64,000 bases of DNA from Pseudomonadota bacterium (GTDB taxonomy: Bacteria; Pseudomonadota; Gammaproteobacteria; Burkholderiales; Burkholderiaceae_C), in NCBI GenBank assembly GCA_018241265.1, contig JAFEEF010000010.1, forward strand, positions 62,001 to 126,000. Direction: 5' to 3'. How positions within the stretch are numbered: position 1 is the first letter of the stretch; each line of letters starts with the position of its first letter. Positions 1 through 10,238 of this stretch are shown here, piece after piece. Below the pieces are notes generated by a model, which was given only the letters and a program-made list of their open reading frames with translations, did not search any database and had not been told where the DNA came from. The position numbers and the translations under genes are program-made.

Positions 1-1
1 G

Positions 2-724
2 CAACCGGCGCGTGCGCCGCTGCCGGTGCTGAGCCGCGGTCCGGTCGATCCGGCGAGCGGACGCGACCGCGGCGTCGTCGTCGATCCCGACATGACGCCG
101 CCGGTGCCGTTGATCACCGCGGTCGTGCCGCCGCTCAACCAGCCGGTCGCGCGCATCCTCGACCAGTTGAACCTGCAGGGAACGACGCTCACCGGCACGA
201 ACCGCCAGGTGCGATGGGTGAGCGACCGCTACGCCATCGACACCGCGATCGATGCGGATCCGCCGCCCGCGACCGGTGCCGACACGCTGGTGCAGGTGAC
301 GCTCGCCGCGGGTCTGGCGACGACCCTGCCGGTCGGCGTCTATGGCGTCAGTGCGTTGCTCGTGATGTCCGGCGAGACCGACCCGCGCGAGACCAATCGG
401 ATCACCGTCGTGCTCGCGCCGCAGATGACCAACCTGCCGCTGAACGTCAATCGCGTCGGCACGACCGCGAGCTTCACGATCCAGTTCACGCCGGCGCTGC
501 AGGACGGGCAGACGGCCGTGCTGGCGCTCGGCACCGACGAGTTCCTGCCGCAGCCGCCGGCCGCGTTCCCGGCCTCGCAGCTCGACTTCGTGATCCCGGA
601 TGCGCCGACCGGATCGCTGCTCGCGCGGCTGCGCATCGACGGCATCGACAGCCCGATCATCGATCTGTCGCAGCCGCCGCCGGCGATACCGACGTTCCTG
701 AACCAGCGCGTGGTGATCGCGTGA
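2..724 (+). CDS. DUF4255 (Pvc16-like) eCIS protein, C-terminal part
   Basis: The frame is open to the left edge, so only the last 240 or so residues are present. The visible part is rich in beta-strand-like segments and ends in a short tail followed by TGA. Proteins with a DUF4255 (Pvc16_N) domain sit immediately upstream of the AAA+ ATPase in Afp/PVC-type clusters, where they are thought to cap the tube or sheath terminus. The N-terminal DUF4255 domain itself would lie outside the window, so the name rests mainly on position and the Ig-like C-terminal appearance. The ATPase start lies 16 bases downstream, so the two genes are probably co-transcribed. Alternative: another structural eCIS protein with an Ig-like tail. 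Confidence 0.6.
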   Translation, partial: QPARAPLPVLSRGPVDPASGRDRGVVVDPDMTPPVPLITAVVPPLNQPVARILDQLNLQGTTLTGTNRQVRWVSDRYAIDTAIDADPPPATGADTLVQVTLAAGLATTLPVGVYGVSALLVMSGETDPRETNRITVVLAPQMTNLPLNVNRVGTTASFTIQFTPALQDGQTAVLALGTDEFLPQPPAAFPASQLDFVIPDAPTGSLLARLRIDGIDSPIIDLSQPPPAIPTFLNQRVVIA

Positions 725-740
725 AGTCCGGAGTGCGATC

Positions 741-2644
<1,904 letters not shown>

Positions 2645-2648
<4 letters not shown>

Positions 2649-2920
2649 CGGCCCGTCGCATCGTGCTGCACATCGATCGCCTGGCACTGCGCGGCTTCGA
2701 TCGGGCCGACCGGCATGCGATCGTCGAAGCGCTGCGCGATGCGCTCGGCCGGCAGCTCGCCGAGGCGGGCGCGGTGGCCGATCTGATGAGCGCGCCGCCG
2801 CTGCGCGAACGCCTGCACGTCGATGGCGTGCGGCTCGGCAACGGCGCTTCCGGCAACGGTGCACGGCTGGCCGGCGCGATCGCGCAAGGCGTCGTCGGAC
2901 CGCGGAGGGCGCGGCCATGA
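2645..2920 (+). CDS. small eCIS-associated protein of unknown function
   Basis: 91 residues from ATG 2645. It overlaps the ATPase stop (ATGA) and its own stop overlaps the next start at 2917 (ATGA). This double coupling is the main evidence that it is a real gene. The product begins with a short beta-strand plus helix (IVLHIDRLALRGFDRADR) and ends in a Gly/Ala-rich helix. It has no cysteines, signal peptide or membrane segment. I recall small proteins of similar size and opening sequence between the ATPase and DUF4157 genes in other eCIS clusters, but no function is known to me. A chaperone or adaptor for the following DUF4157 cargo would fit its position; that is inference. Confidence 0.7.
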
Positions 2921-4425
2921 GAGCGAGCACCAGCCTGCCCGGTGCAGCACGCGCGTCCGCCGCGTCGGCCGGCAGCGGCGCCTACGGCCTGTTGCAGCGC
3001 CAGTGCAAGTGCGGCTCGAGCGAGTCCGGCAGCGTCTCGGGCACGTGCGACGAGTGTGCCGCCAAGCGCCTGCAGCCCAGGCTCGCGATCGGTCCGTCGA
3101 ACGACCGCTACGAGCAGGAGGCCGACCGCATCGCCGATGCCGTCGTGCAGGCGCCTGCGGCACCGCGACCGGCGGCCGGCGCGATCAGCCGCGTCGTGCA
3201 GCGCGCGCCGGCGTCGGCGGCCGGGATGCGTGCGGCGCCGGCGCAGGTCGATGCGGTTGTCGCGAGCGGTGGCCAGGCGCTCGATGCGGCGACGCGCGCC
3301 TACTTCGAGCCGCGCTTCGGCCACGACTTCGGCCGCGTGCGCGTGCATCACGATGCCGCCGCAGCGGCCTCGGCGCGCGCGGTCGATGCCGTGGCCTACA
3401 CCGTCGGCGAGCACGTCGTCTTCGACCAGGGCCGCTATGCGCCGGCGAGCCCGGCCGGCCGCCGACTCCTCGCGCATGAGCTCACGCACGTCGTGCAGCA
3501 GGGCGGCCTGTTGCGGCGCTCGTCGGAGAGCCCGCGCGTGCGCGGCGGCACGCCTGACGCGCCCGACCGAGACGACGACGAGGACCAGGCCGCACCACCG
3601 GTCCAGCGCCTGCAGCGCACGCCGGCCATCGTCGGCCTCGACGAGGCCGGCCCGAAGGCCGACCTGAGCGGCGAACACGAGGGCGAGCAGCTCGACCGCA
3701 TCGGCGCGTGCCTGAAGCAGAAGGGACCGGACCCGGACGAGTGCAGCCCGCCGCGCGCGCTGACCTGGGCCGACTTCACCGCCGCGCCCGTCATGAGCAG
3801 CAGCTTCGGCGCGGTCACCTACACCGAGATCAAGAAGATCGACATCAAGTCGCAGGAGTGCGTCGAGTCGGTGCTCGGCCGGACGACCGGCCCGAAGCGG
3901 CTGTTCCAGGGCTACTTCGGGCCGGACAAGAGCTGGGTCAAGCCGAACATGCTGAACGCCGCCGATCCGACCAAGAACGGCAGCGCGGCCTTGGCCGCGA
4001 AGTGCAAGACCGACATGGACGCCGCGGTGGCGAAGGGCATCGCGAACCCGACGTGGGCGCTGAGCACCGCCACCGATCCGACCTGCCCGGCCAGCGTGCG
4101 CCCGGCCGGCACGCCCGCGACCAGCAAGGCCGAGTGCGACACCACCATCGTCACCGACTTCACGACCCGCGCGGTCGCCGAGTCGGCGCGCCTGCTGAAC
4201 CACGAGCACTTCCACTACAAGCTGGCCTGCGCGCTTGCGAAGAAGGCCAACGGCATGGTGTGGCGCGGCGCCGATTTCGCGGCACTCGACGCGGTGAAGG
4301 CCGACAAGCGCACGAAGACGCAGCAGCAGTACGACGACGAGTCGCACCACGGCTGCGATGCCGCCAACCAGGCCAAGTGGGAAGCCGAGGTCGCGGCCGG
4401 TCTGCCCAGCGTGGTGCTGCCATGA
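2917..4425 (+). CDS. DUF4157 eCIS protein with C-terminal DUF922-like metallopeptidase domain
   Basis: 502 residues. The N-terminus carries a probable zinc knuckle (C30, C32, C44, C47) and an EQEADRIAD segment typical of DUF4157 proteins. The DUF4157 domain spans about 110-195 and ends in HELTH (187-191) followed by VVQQ. After an acidic linker, residues 281-490 resemble DUF922 putative zinc proteases: LTWADF at 282-287, HEHFH (HExxH) at 429-433, and a YDDESHHG...W ending. DUF4157 is the marker domain of eCIS-associated proteins and has been linked to cargo loading, so the C-terminal domain is probably delivered payload. It has no signal peptide, as expected for cargo loaded in the cytoplasm. 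The stop overlaps a 19-codon relay frame. Confidence 0.85.
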   Translation: MRASTSLPGAARASAASAGSGAYGLLQRQCKCGSSESGSVSGTCDECAAKRLQPRLAIGPSNDRYEQEADRIADAVVQAPAAPRPAAGAISRVVQRAPASAAGMRAAPAQVDAVVASGGQALDAATRAYFEPRFGHDFGRVRVHHDAAAAASARAVDAVAYTVGEHVVFDQGRYAPASPAGRRLLAHELTHVVQQGGLLRRSSESPRVRGGTPDAPDRDDDEDQAAPPVQRLQRTPAIVGLDEAGPKADLSGEHEGEQLDRIGACLKQKGPDPDECSPPRALTWADFTAAPVMSSSFGAVTYTEIKKIDIKSQECVESVLGRTTGPKRLFQGYFGPDKSWVKPNMLNAADPTKNGSAALAAKCKTDMDAAVAKGIANPTWALSTATDPTCPASVRPAGTPATSKAECDTTIVTDFTTRAVAESARLLNHEHFHYKLACALAKKANGMVWRGADFAALDAVKADKRTKTQQQYDDESHHGCDAANQAKWEAEVAAGLPSVVLP

Positions 4426-4481
4426 GCACGCCGGGCCGCCCCCAAGACTGTCCTGAGCCGAGTCGAAGGACATCCCGATGA
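4422..4481 (+). other. 19-codon coupling frame between two DUF4157 genes
   Basis: ATG 4422 overlaps the upstream stop (ATGA) and the frame's TGA (4479-4481) overlaps the next start at 4478 (ATGA). The peptide would be MSTPGRPQDCPEPSRRTSR. The opening MSxPGRxQ is shared with the frame at 16388, so the DNA looks like a copy of a dispersed inter-cistronic repeat. The TGTCCT...AGGACA arms at 4449-4472 could form a weak hairpin. No protein function is implied. Its likely effect is to carry terminating ribosomes across the gap to the next gene. Confidence 0.5.
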
Positions 4482-5965
4482 GCCGGCACGCATCGCCGCT
4501 GCATGCGACGCCGTCGGCCGGCGACCATGCGTCGTCGTCGCCGACCTTGCGCACGCGCGGCGAACCGTTGCCCGCTCCGGTGCGGACGCTGATGGAAGGG
4601 CGCTACGGCCACGACTTCAGCCAGGTGCGGGTGCATGCCGGCGACGATGCGGCCTCGGCCGCGCGCAGCCTGCATGCGCAGGCCTACACGGTCGGGCGCG
4701 ACGTGGTGTTCGGTGCCGGGCGCTATGCGCCGTCGTCGGCAGCGGGGCAATCGCTGCTGGCCCACGAGCTCGCGCATGTCGTGCAGCAGTCGCGCGGCGG
4801 TGATGGCGGCGGCGATGGGATGGGCGCCGAGGCTCGGGCCGATGACGCCGCCGAGCACGTGATGCAGGGACGGCGCGTCGATCCGCATCGCGTCGGCGGC
4901 GCACCGGTCGGCGTGCAGATGAAGCCCGGCGACGATGCGCCGCTGCTGCCGCCGCCGATGCTGTCGTCGATGACGCAGACCCTCGCGAGCGTCGATGTCG
5001 AGCCGGGCGACTCGCTCGGCAAGGACAGCCCGAAGCTCCGGCAGATCGCGGACTCGTACCGCGCCTACGCAGGCCTCGGCAGCGCGGCCCGCGTGCGGCT
5101 GTCGGCCGACCTGCCGGAGAGCGTCCGGTACGACACCGCGCAGGAGCGCGTGAAGCGCGCCGAAGCAGGCGAGCGCATGCGCGCGGTGCGCGATGCGCTG
5201 CAAGGCCTGGGCGTGCCGTCGGATGCGATCGACATCAGGCCGGCGACGGCCTACTCGACCTCGGCGCACGGCCAGGTCTCGGCATCGGTGAGCAAGCTAG
5301 GCGCGCTGCCGCCGCTCGTGCCTTCCCTCGCGCCGCCCGGCGTCACGCCGCTGCCCGCGGGCGGCCCGCCCGCGCCGGCCGGCGGCGGCATGCCGTCGCT
5401 CGACCTCGAGCTGAAGTTCGGGCCGGTCACGGTCTCGCTGCCGAAGGAGGCGCGGGCCAAGCTGCCGATCCCGTTGCAGCATGGCCTGAAGCTCGTGATC
5501 GAGCTGGCCTATGAAGTCCCGGCGAAGTTCTCTTTCAAGATCACGCTCGACGGCACGCGCTTCGTCAAGGTGTCGCTGGGCGCCGGCGCCGAGGTCGATG
5601 CGAAGAGCGGCGGCGTCACCGGTTCGGCCGGGCTGACGATAGAGACCACGTCCACCGTCTGCAACGCGGCCGACCCCGGCGAGACGCGCAAGAAGATCAG
5701 CGATGCCGGCGACAAGCTGAACAAGGCCGCGAAGGACTACGAGGCCGCGAGCGGCAGCGACAAGCTGTCGGCGGCCTTCGACATCGCCAGCGCGATCGGC
5801 GAGATGTACGACGCCGTCGACAAGGCCAAGGCGAAGTGCAAGCAGGTGCCGCGCGCGACGATCGAGTTCGGCTACAAGCGGCCGCTCGCGCCGGGCAGCG
5901 ATGTCGATCCGAACGCGCCGCGCCCGGCCGAATACATCGGCGGCACCGTGACGGCGCACTTCTGA
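4478..5965 (+). CDS. DUF4157 eCIS protein with unknown beta-rich C-terminal domain
   Basis: 495 residues. The DUF4157 domain is at about residues 30-105: PLPAPVRTLMEGRYGHDFSQVRVH, split here by a continuous match to the neighbours' version, then HELAH at 96-100 and VVQQ. This copy lacks the N-terminal cysteine knuckle of its neighbours. Residues 140-260 are helical and charged. A Pro/Gly-rich stretch (about 275-305) leads to a beta-rich segment (305-390) and a Lys-rich helical pair (about 405-455) with two cysteines. I do not recognise the C-terminal domain. By analogy with the flanking DUF4157 genes it is probably another payload or accessory module. Its start is fixed by ATGA overlap with the preceding mini-frame. 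Confidence 0.8.
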   Translation: MSRHASPLHATPSAGDHASSSPTLRTRGEPLPAPVRTLMEGRYGHDFSQVRVHAGDDAASAARSLHAQAYTVGRDVVFGAGRYAPSSAAGQSLLAHELAHVVQQSRGGDGGGDGMGAEARADDAAEHVMQGRRVDPHRVGGAPVGVQMKPGDDAPLLPPPMLSSMTQTLASVDVEPGDSLGKDSPKLRQIADSYRAYAGLGSAARVRLSADLPESVRYDTAQERVKRAEAGERMRAVRDALQGLGVPSDAIDIRPATAYSTSAHGQVSASVSKLGALPPLVPSLAPPGVTPLPAGGPPAPAGGGMPSLDLELKFGPVTVSLPKEARAKLPIPLQHGLKLVIELAYEVPAKFSFKITLDGTRFVKVSLGAGAEVDAKSGGVTGSAGLTIETTSTVCNAADPGETRKKISDAGDKLNKAAKDYEAASGSDKLSAAFDIASAIGEMYDAVDKAKAKCKQVPRATIEFGYKRPLAPGSDVDPNAPRPAEYIGGTVTAHF

Positions 5966-5975
5966 GGACGCCACG

Positions 5976-7256
5976 ATGCAGGCCGCCCACGCTGTCGTCG
6001 CTGCCGCTGCCAAGGCGCCGCCGGCCGCCGCGCCGAAGCGCGAGCCGGCGCGGCCCGAGCGCGACGAGGAAGCGCTCGACCTGCCATGCCGGACCTGCGC
6101 CGGCCGGCCGGCGCACGACTTCGGTCGGGTCGCCGTGCATGGCCGCGCGCCGGTGGTGCCGCAGGCGAGCCTGATGGTCGGGCCATCCGACGACCACCTC
6201 GAACGCGAAGCCGATGCGGCCGCCGACCGCGTGATGCGTGCGCCCGCCGAATCGGGCTGCGCCCTGTGCGGCGGCTCGGCCGACGACGAGCGCGTGCAGC
6301 GCCAGACCGACAGCCCGTACAGCCCCGACGACGGCGTCGTCACCGACATCGCCGGGTCCGACGCCGAGCAAGGCACGGTGCAGGCCAAGCCGGCCGCAGG
6401 CGGCACGGCATCCGCGGCACCGGTCGGCGTGGCGCCCGCGGCTGGCCGCGCGATCCGCGCGCTGCGGGGCGGCGGCACGCCGCTGCCGGCGCCGCTGCGC
6501 AGCGACATGGAGAGCCGCTACGGCCACGACTTCAGCCGCGTGCGCGTGCACACCGGCCCTGCCGCCGACAGCGCGGCGCGCAGCATCCATGCGCGCGCCT
6601 ACACGCTCGGCCACGACGTCGTGTTCCGCGCCGGGCAGTTCGATGCGGCGAGCCATGGCGGCCGGCACCTGATCGCGCACGAGCTGGCGCACGTGATCCA
6701 GCAGGGCCATGCGCCGCGCGGCCGCGACGCGGGGCTGGTGCAGCGCGTGCAGTGGACGCCCAACAGCGGCACCGGCAAGGCGTCGGCGCCCTGGGGCGCG
6801 GGCGGCCCGACCGGCAAGATGCTGAAGGCCCGGACCGATGCCGGTACGCCGCTCGACATCTGGCGCCCCGACGACAACGCGACCTACTGGTGCCACGGCT
6901 ACACCTTCGGCGGCTCGACGGCCAAGGGCGGCCCGTACTCGATCTTCGGCCAGGACGTGCCGACGGTGCTGAAGGACGACGGCTGGAAGCCGACCTATGC
7001 GTGCATGACGCAGCCGTCGGACATCCTGGTCTTCTCGGATGCGCAAGGGCAGGTGATGCACACCGGCATCATCCGGCAGAACGTCTCCAGCGGCGGGCAG
7101 ATCGACGAGGCCAAGAGCACGCTGCAGTCGAAGTGGGGCGCGGCGCCGCTCAACACCGGCAGCTGGGACACCAACATCAAGCAGTACGGCAAGTACCGCT
7201 GCTACTCGAAGACGCCGCAGACCGGCGTCTGCGCGCCGGGAGCGAACGAGCAATGA
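5976..7256 (+). CDS. DUF4157 eCIS protein with putative Cys/His hydrolase domain
   Basis: 426 residues. It has an Ala/Pro-rich N-terminus, then cysteine pairs (C38/C41 and C95/C98) around an EREADAAADRVM segment, and a DUF4157 domain at about 165-245 with HELAH at 235-239. The last 150 residues contain WCHGYTFGG (Cys306, His307), a PSDILVFSD strand and MHTGII (His362). This spacing and the Gly-rich surroundings resemble NlpC/P60-CHAP-like papain-fold hydrolases with a Cys-His pair, although the overall similarity is weak. I infer a cargo enzyme such as an amidase or peptidase. The stop overlaps the next start as ATGA (7253-7256). Confidence 0.8.
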   Translation: MQAAHAVVAAAAKAPPAAAPKREPARPERDEEALDLPCRTCAGRPAHDFGRVAVHGRAPVVPQASLMVGPSDDHLEREADAAADRVMRAPAESGCALCGGSADDERVQRQTDSPYSPDDGVVTDIAGSDAEQGTVQAKPAAGGTASAAPVGVAPAAGRAIRALRGGGTPLPAPLRSDMESRYGHDFSRVRVHTGPAADSAARSIHARAYTLGHDVVFRAGQFDAASHGGRHLIAHELAHVIQQGHAPRGRDAGLVQRVQWTPNSGTGKASAPWGAGGPTGKMLKARTDAGTPLDIWRPDDNATYWCHGYTFGGSTAKGGPYSIFGQDVPTVLKDDGWKPTYACMTQPSDILVFSDAQGQVMHTGIIRQNVSSGGQIDEAKSTLQSKWGAAPLNTGSWDTNIKQYGKYRCYSKTPQTGVCAPGANEQ

Positions 7257-7504
7257 GCACGGACCTGCCCGCCTCGCCGCTCGTGGCCGATCTGCGCGGT
7301 ACATCGCGCGACGGCATCTACCGCGCGCTGACCTACCTCGCCGGCCGGGGCGGGCCGGCGGTCGAGGCCGGCGACCTCCCGCTGCTGCGCGCACGGGCCG
7401 ATCGCGCGCTGGCGTGGCTGCGCGCCGAACCGGCCAAGGCGGCGTCGCTCGCCGATGCCTACGAGCCGTACCGCGACCGCTGGTCGCCGGTCTACAAGGA
7501 CTGA
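7253..7504 (+). CDS. small hypothetical protein following a DUF4157 gene
   Basis: 83 residues from ATG 7253, coupled by ATGA to the preceding putative toxin-like gene. The product is soluble, mostly helical, with Arg/Ala-rich middle and an aromatic end (YEPYRDRWSPVYKD). I do not recognise a family. Its tight coupling to the putative hydrolase cargo suggests an immunity protein, chaperone or loading partner; that is inference from position only. The next gene begins 5 bases after its stop. Confidence 0.6.
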   Translation: MSTDLPASPLVADLRGTSRDGIYRALTYLAGRGGPAVEAGDLPLLRARADRALAWLRAEPAKAASLADAYEPYRDRWSPVYKD

Positions 7505-7509
7505 GCCAG

Positions 7510-8169
7510 ATGAGCAGCTTTCCGAACTCCCCCAAGCTGATCAAGGGCGGCCTCGTGCTCGTCGATGCCGACACCGCGCAGGTGCAGCGCATCATCTCGC
7601 TGCAGTACAACAGCGACTCGCTGAGCCGCACCTTGCAGGTCCAGACCGCGGGCGGCCAGGCCAACGACCGCATCGAGCCGGTGCGCTTCAAGGGCCCGGC
7701 GGTCGAGACCTACAAGCTCGAAGCCGACATCGACGCGACCGACCAGCTCGAGTTCCCCGACCAGAACCCGACCGCCGGCCAGTTCGGCATCGCGCCGCAG
7801 CTCGCGCTGCTCGAATCGCTGGTGCAGCCGACCGCTGCGCAGCTCGCCGCGGTGGACCGCGAGGCGAGCTCGGGCACGCTCGAGATCGCGCCGATGCTCG
7901 CGCCGCTCGCGCTCTTCGTCTGGAGCAAGAGCCGCGTCGTGCCGGTGAAGGTCACCGACTTCTCGATCACCGAGGAGGCGTTCGACCCGTCGCTCAACCC
8001 GATCCGCGCGAAGGTCAACCTGTCGCTGCGCGTGCTGACGACCGACGACCTCGGCTACTCGACCAAGGCCGGCAGCCTGTTCATGGCCTATCTGCAGAGC
8101 AAGGAGCAGCTCGCGACCAAGGTGCAGTCGGTGAGCTTCGCGACGCTCGGCATCGGAGGGATCGCGTGA
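7510..8169 (+). CDS. CIS tube protein (Afp7/Pvc7 N-terminal domain type)
   Basis: 219 residues from ATG 7510. I chose this start because MSSFPNSPKLIKGGLVLVD is the usual opening of CIS_tube family proteins; an in-frame ATG at 7414 lies inside the preceding gene. Segments such as IISLQYNPDSLSRTL-like IISLQYNSDSL and YKLEADIDATDQLE fit the family. In Afp7/Pvc7 this domain bridges the inner tube and the spike hub and is fused to a LysM domain; here the LysM domain is a separate downstream gene. The stop and the next start overlap by one base (TGATG at 8167-8171). Confidence 0.85.
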   Translation: MSSFPNSPKLIKGGLVLVDADTAQVQRIISLQYNSDSLSRTLQVQTAGGQANDRIEPVRFKGPAVETYKLEADIDATDQLEFPDQNPTAGQFGIAPQLALLESLVQPTAAQLAAVDREASSGTLEIAPMLAPLALFVWSKSRVVPVKVTDFSITEEAFDPSLNPIRAKVNLSLRVLTTDDLGYSTKAGSLFMAYLQSKEQLATKVQSVSFATLGIGGIA

Positions 8170-8534
8170 TGGACCCGGTGCAAGCCTTCCTGCAAGCCAA
8201 CTCGCTGACGCCGCCGGCGTTCCCGTCGACGAGCCGCTACTACGGCATACCGACGTCGCAGCTCGTGCAAGGCGACGGCCGTACCGTCGTCTACGTGCAG
8301 CGGCGCTTCCTGCCGCCGATGGAGAACTTCGCGCCGCTGCAGGTCGTGACGGTGGTCGCCGGCGATCGGCTCGACAACCTCGCGGCGCGCTGGCTCGGCG
8401 ATCCGCTGCAGTCGTGGCGCCTCTGCGATGCGAACGGCGCGATGCAGCCCGAGGCCCTGGTCGCCAACGTCGGCGCGACGCTGACGATCACCTTGCCCGA
8501 AGGCGTGCCGGCACCGGTCACGGGAGATCAGTAG
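8169..8534 (+). CDS. LysM-domain baseplate/tube-initiation protein
   Basis: 121 residues. The C-terminal half contains a LysM-like unit (VVTVVAGDRLDNLAARWLGDPLQSWRL...ANVGATLTI), the short motif used by gp53-type baseplate proteins of contractile tails. The N-terminal 60 residues include YYGIPTSQL and VYVQRRFLPP, common in this family. It presumably stabilises the junction between tube protein and hub. It overlaps the previous gene by one base and the next start by one base (TAGTG), so the three products are probably made in fixed ratio. Confidence 0.85.
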   Translation: MDPVQAFLQANSLTPPAFPSTSRYYGIPTSQLVQGDGRTVVYVQRRFLPPMENFAPLQVVTVVAGDRLDNLAARWLGDPLQSWRLCDANGAMQPEALVANVGATLTITLPEGVPAPVTGDQ

Positions 8535-9688
8535 TGGCCTCCAGCCTGCTCGCCAAAGGCATCCAGATGACCTTGATGATGGGTCCCGTCATCCCGCTGC
8601 CCGCGCCGCGCGTCGTGATGGACGCGCTCGACAGCGTCGAGGTGCACACGTCGGACGGCGCCGCGAGCGGCTTCCAGCTGAAGTTCGAGTTCAACAGCAA
8701 GTCCGCGCTCAACCAGATCTTCCTGATCGCCGCCGGCACCGGCACGTCGATGGCGACGCCGCCGTTGCGCGTGCTGCTCGTCGTGACCCTGAACGGCACG
8801 CCGCAGCCGCTGTTCGACGGCGTGATGACGAACGTCGAGGTGCAGGCCGGCAGCCAGGGCTCGGCCGGCAGCGTGACCGTGACCGGCGAGGACCTGACGA
8901 AGGTGATGGACATGCAGGACTTCTCGGGCCTGCCGTTCCCGGCGATGCCGATCGAGGCGCGCGTCGCGCTGCTGTGCGCGAAGTACGCGCCGTTCGGAAT
9001 CATCCCGCTGCCGATCCCGATCCTCTTTCCCGACGTGCCGATCCCGATCGACAAGATCCCGGCGCAGAAGGGCACCGACCTGCAGTACATCCGGCAGCTC
9101 GCGGGCGACGTCGGCTACGTCTTCTACATCGACCCGGGGCCGGCGCCCGGCACCAACGTCGCGTACTTCGGCCCGACGATCAAGGTCGGCGTGCCGCAGC
9201 CGGCGCTCAACCTCGACATGGATGCGCTGACCAACGTCGAGTCGCTGAGCTTCTCGTTCGATCCGACCAAGGGCGTGCTGCCCATCGTCTTCATCCAGAA
9301 CCAGCTGACGCGGGTGCCGATCCCGATCCCGATCCCGAACCTCAACCCGCTGCAGCCGCCGCTGGGCGCGATCCCGACGCCGATCTCGAACCTGAAGATC
9401 CTGAAGGACACCGCGAAGATGAACCCGATGCAGGCGATCTCGAAGGGCCTGTCGGAGGCGTCGAAGTCGCAGGACTCGGTGAGCGCCACCGGCAGCCTCG
9501 ACGTGCTGCGCTACGGCCGCGTGCTGAAGGCGCGCGGCCTGGTCGGCGTGCGCGGCGCGGGGATCGCCTACGACGGCCTCTACTACGTGCAGAGCGTCAA
9601 GAGCACCCTGAAGCGCGGCGAGTTCAAGCAGAGCTTCACGCTGACCCGCAACGGGCTGGTGTCGATCACGCCGAAGGTGCCGGTATGA
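8534..9688 (+). CDS. gpD/gp27-like baseplate hub protein (VgrG N-terminal fold)
   Basis: 384 residues from GTG 8534, the start that overlaps the upstream TAG. The sequence has hub-protein features: DALDSVEVHTSDGAASGFQLKFEF near the N-terminus, a repeated PIPI-rich loop in the middle, and a C-terminal beta domain (GLYYVQSVKSTLKRGEFKQ) typical of phage late-control D proteins. It should trimerise at the tail tip and carry the spike encoded next. The stop TGA is part of an ATGA that opens a 9-codon frame ending one base before the spike gene. Confidence 0.85.
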   Translation: MASSLLAKGIQMTLMMGPVIPLPAPRVVMDALDSVEVHTSDGAASGFQLKFEFNSKSALNQIFLIAAGTGTSMATPPLRVLLVVTLNGTPQPLFDGVMTNVEVQAGSQGSAGSVTVTGEDLTKVMDMQDFSGLPFPAMPIEARVALLCAKYAPFGIIPLPIPILFPDVPIPIDKIPAQKGTDLQYIRQLAGDVGYVFYIDPGPAPGTNVAYFGPTIKVGVPQPALNLDMDALTNVESLSFSFDPTKGVLPIVFIQNQLTRVPIPIPIPNLNPLQPPLGAIPTPISNLKILKDTAKMNPMQAISKGLSEASKSQDSVSATGSLDVLRYGRVLKARGLVGVRGAGIAYDGLYYVQSVKSTLKRGEFKQSFTLTRNGLVSITPKVPV

Positions 9689-9714
9689 GCGGCAGGCAAG
9701 GGCGGGGGACCTGA
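9685..9714 (+). other. 9-codon frame between hub and spike genes
   Basis: ATG 9685 overlaps the hub stop as ATGA and reads MSGRQGRGT before TGA at 9712-9714, one base upstream of the spike ATG (9716). The same stretch holds the GGGCGGGGG ribosome-binding-like run. It belongs to the series of coupling frames described in the findings. Confidence 0.4.
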
Positions 9715-9715
9715 C

Positions 9716-10225
9716 ATGGCCGAGAAGTTCTACGGCAAGTACCGCGGGCTGGTGCTCAACAACATCGACCCGATGCAGCTCAACCGGCTGATGGTGCAGG
9801 TGCCCGACGTCGGCGGCTTGATACCGGCGACGTGGGCGATGCCCTGCGTGCCGGTGGCCGGCATCCAGAACGGCATGGTCGCGCTGCCGATGATCGGCTC
9901 GGGCGTGTGGGTCGAGTTCGAGCAGGGCGACCCGGACTATCCGATCTGGGTCGGCTGCTTCTGGGGCAGCGCGGCCGAGGTGCCGGTGCTCGCGCATGCG
10001 ACGCCGCCCGGCGTGCAGGCGATCACGATGCAGACGCCGCTGCAGAACGGCCTGACGATCAGCGACCTGCCGGGTCCGACCGGCGGGATCATGCTGAAGA
10101 GCGCGACCGGCGCGACCTTGATCGTCAACGACACCGGCATCTACATCCAGAACGGCAAGGGCGCGTCGATCATCATGACCGGCCCGACCGTGACGGTGAA
10201 CGCCGGCGCGCTGACGGTGGTCTAG
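9716..10225 (+). CDS. gpV/gp45-like baseplate spike protein
   Basis: 169 residues. The N-terminal OB-like domain (YRGLVLNNIDPMQLNRLMVQVPDV ... GSGVWVEFEQGDPDYPIWVGCFWG, read as two separate segments) is characteristic of phage baseplate V and T4 gp5 family proteins. The C-terminal 65 residues are short beta repeats with alternating Val/Ile/Gly (GGIMLKSATGATLIVND), fitting a small triple-stranded beta-helix needle. It would form the membrane-puncturing spike below the hub. A G-rich ribosome binding site precedes the ATG. Confidence 0.9.
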   Translation: MAEKFYGKYRGLVLNNIDPMQLNRLMVQVPDVGGLIPATWAMPCVPVAGIQNGMVALPMIGSGVWVEFEQGDPDYPIWVGCFWGSAAEVPVLAHATPPGVQAITMQTPLQNGLTISDLPGPTGGIMLKSATGATLIVNDTGIYIQNGKGASIIMTGPTVTVNAGALTVV

Positions 10226-10238
10226 GCGGAGCAACCGA

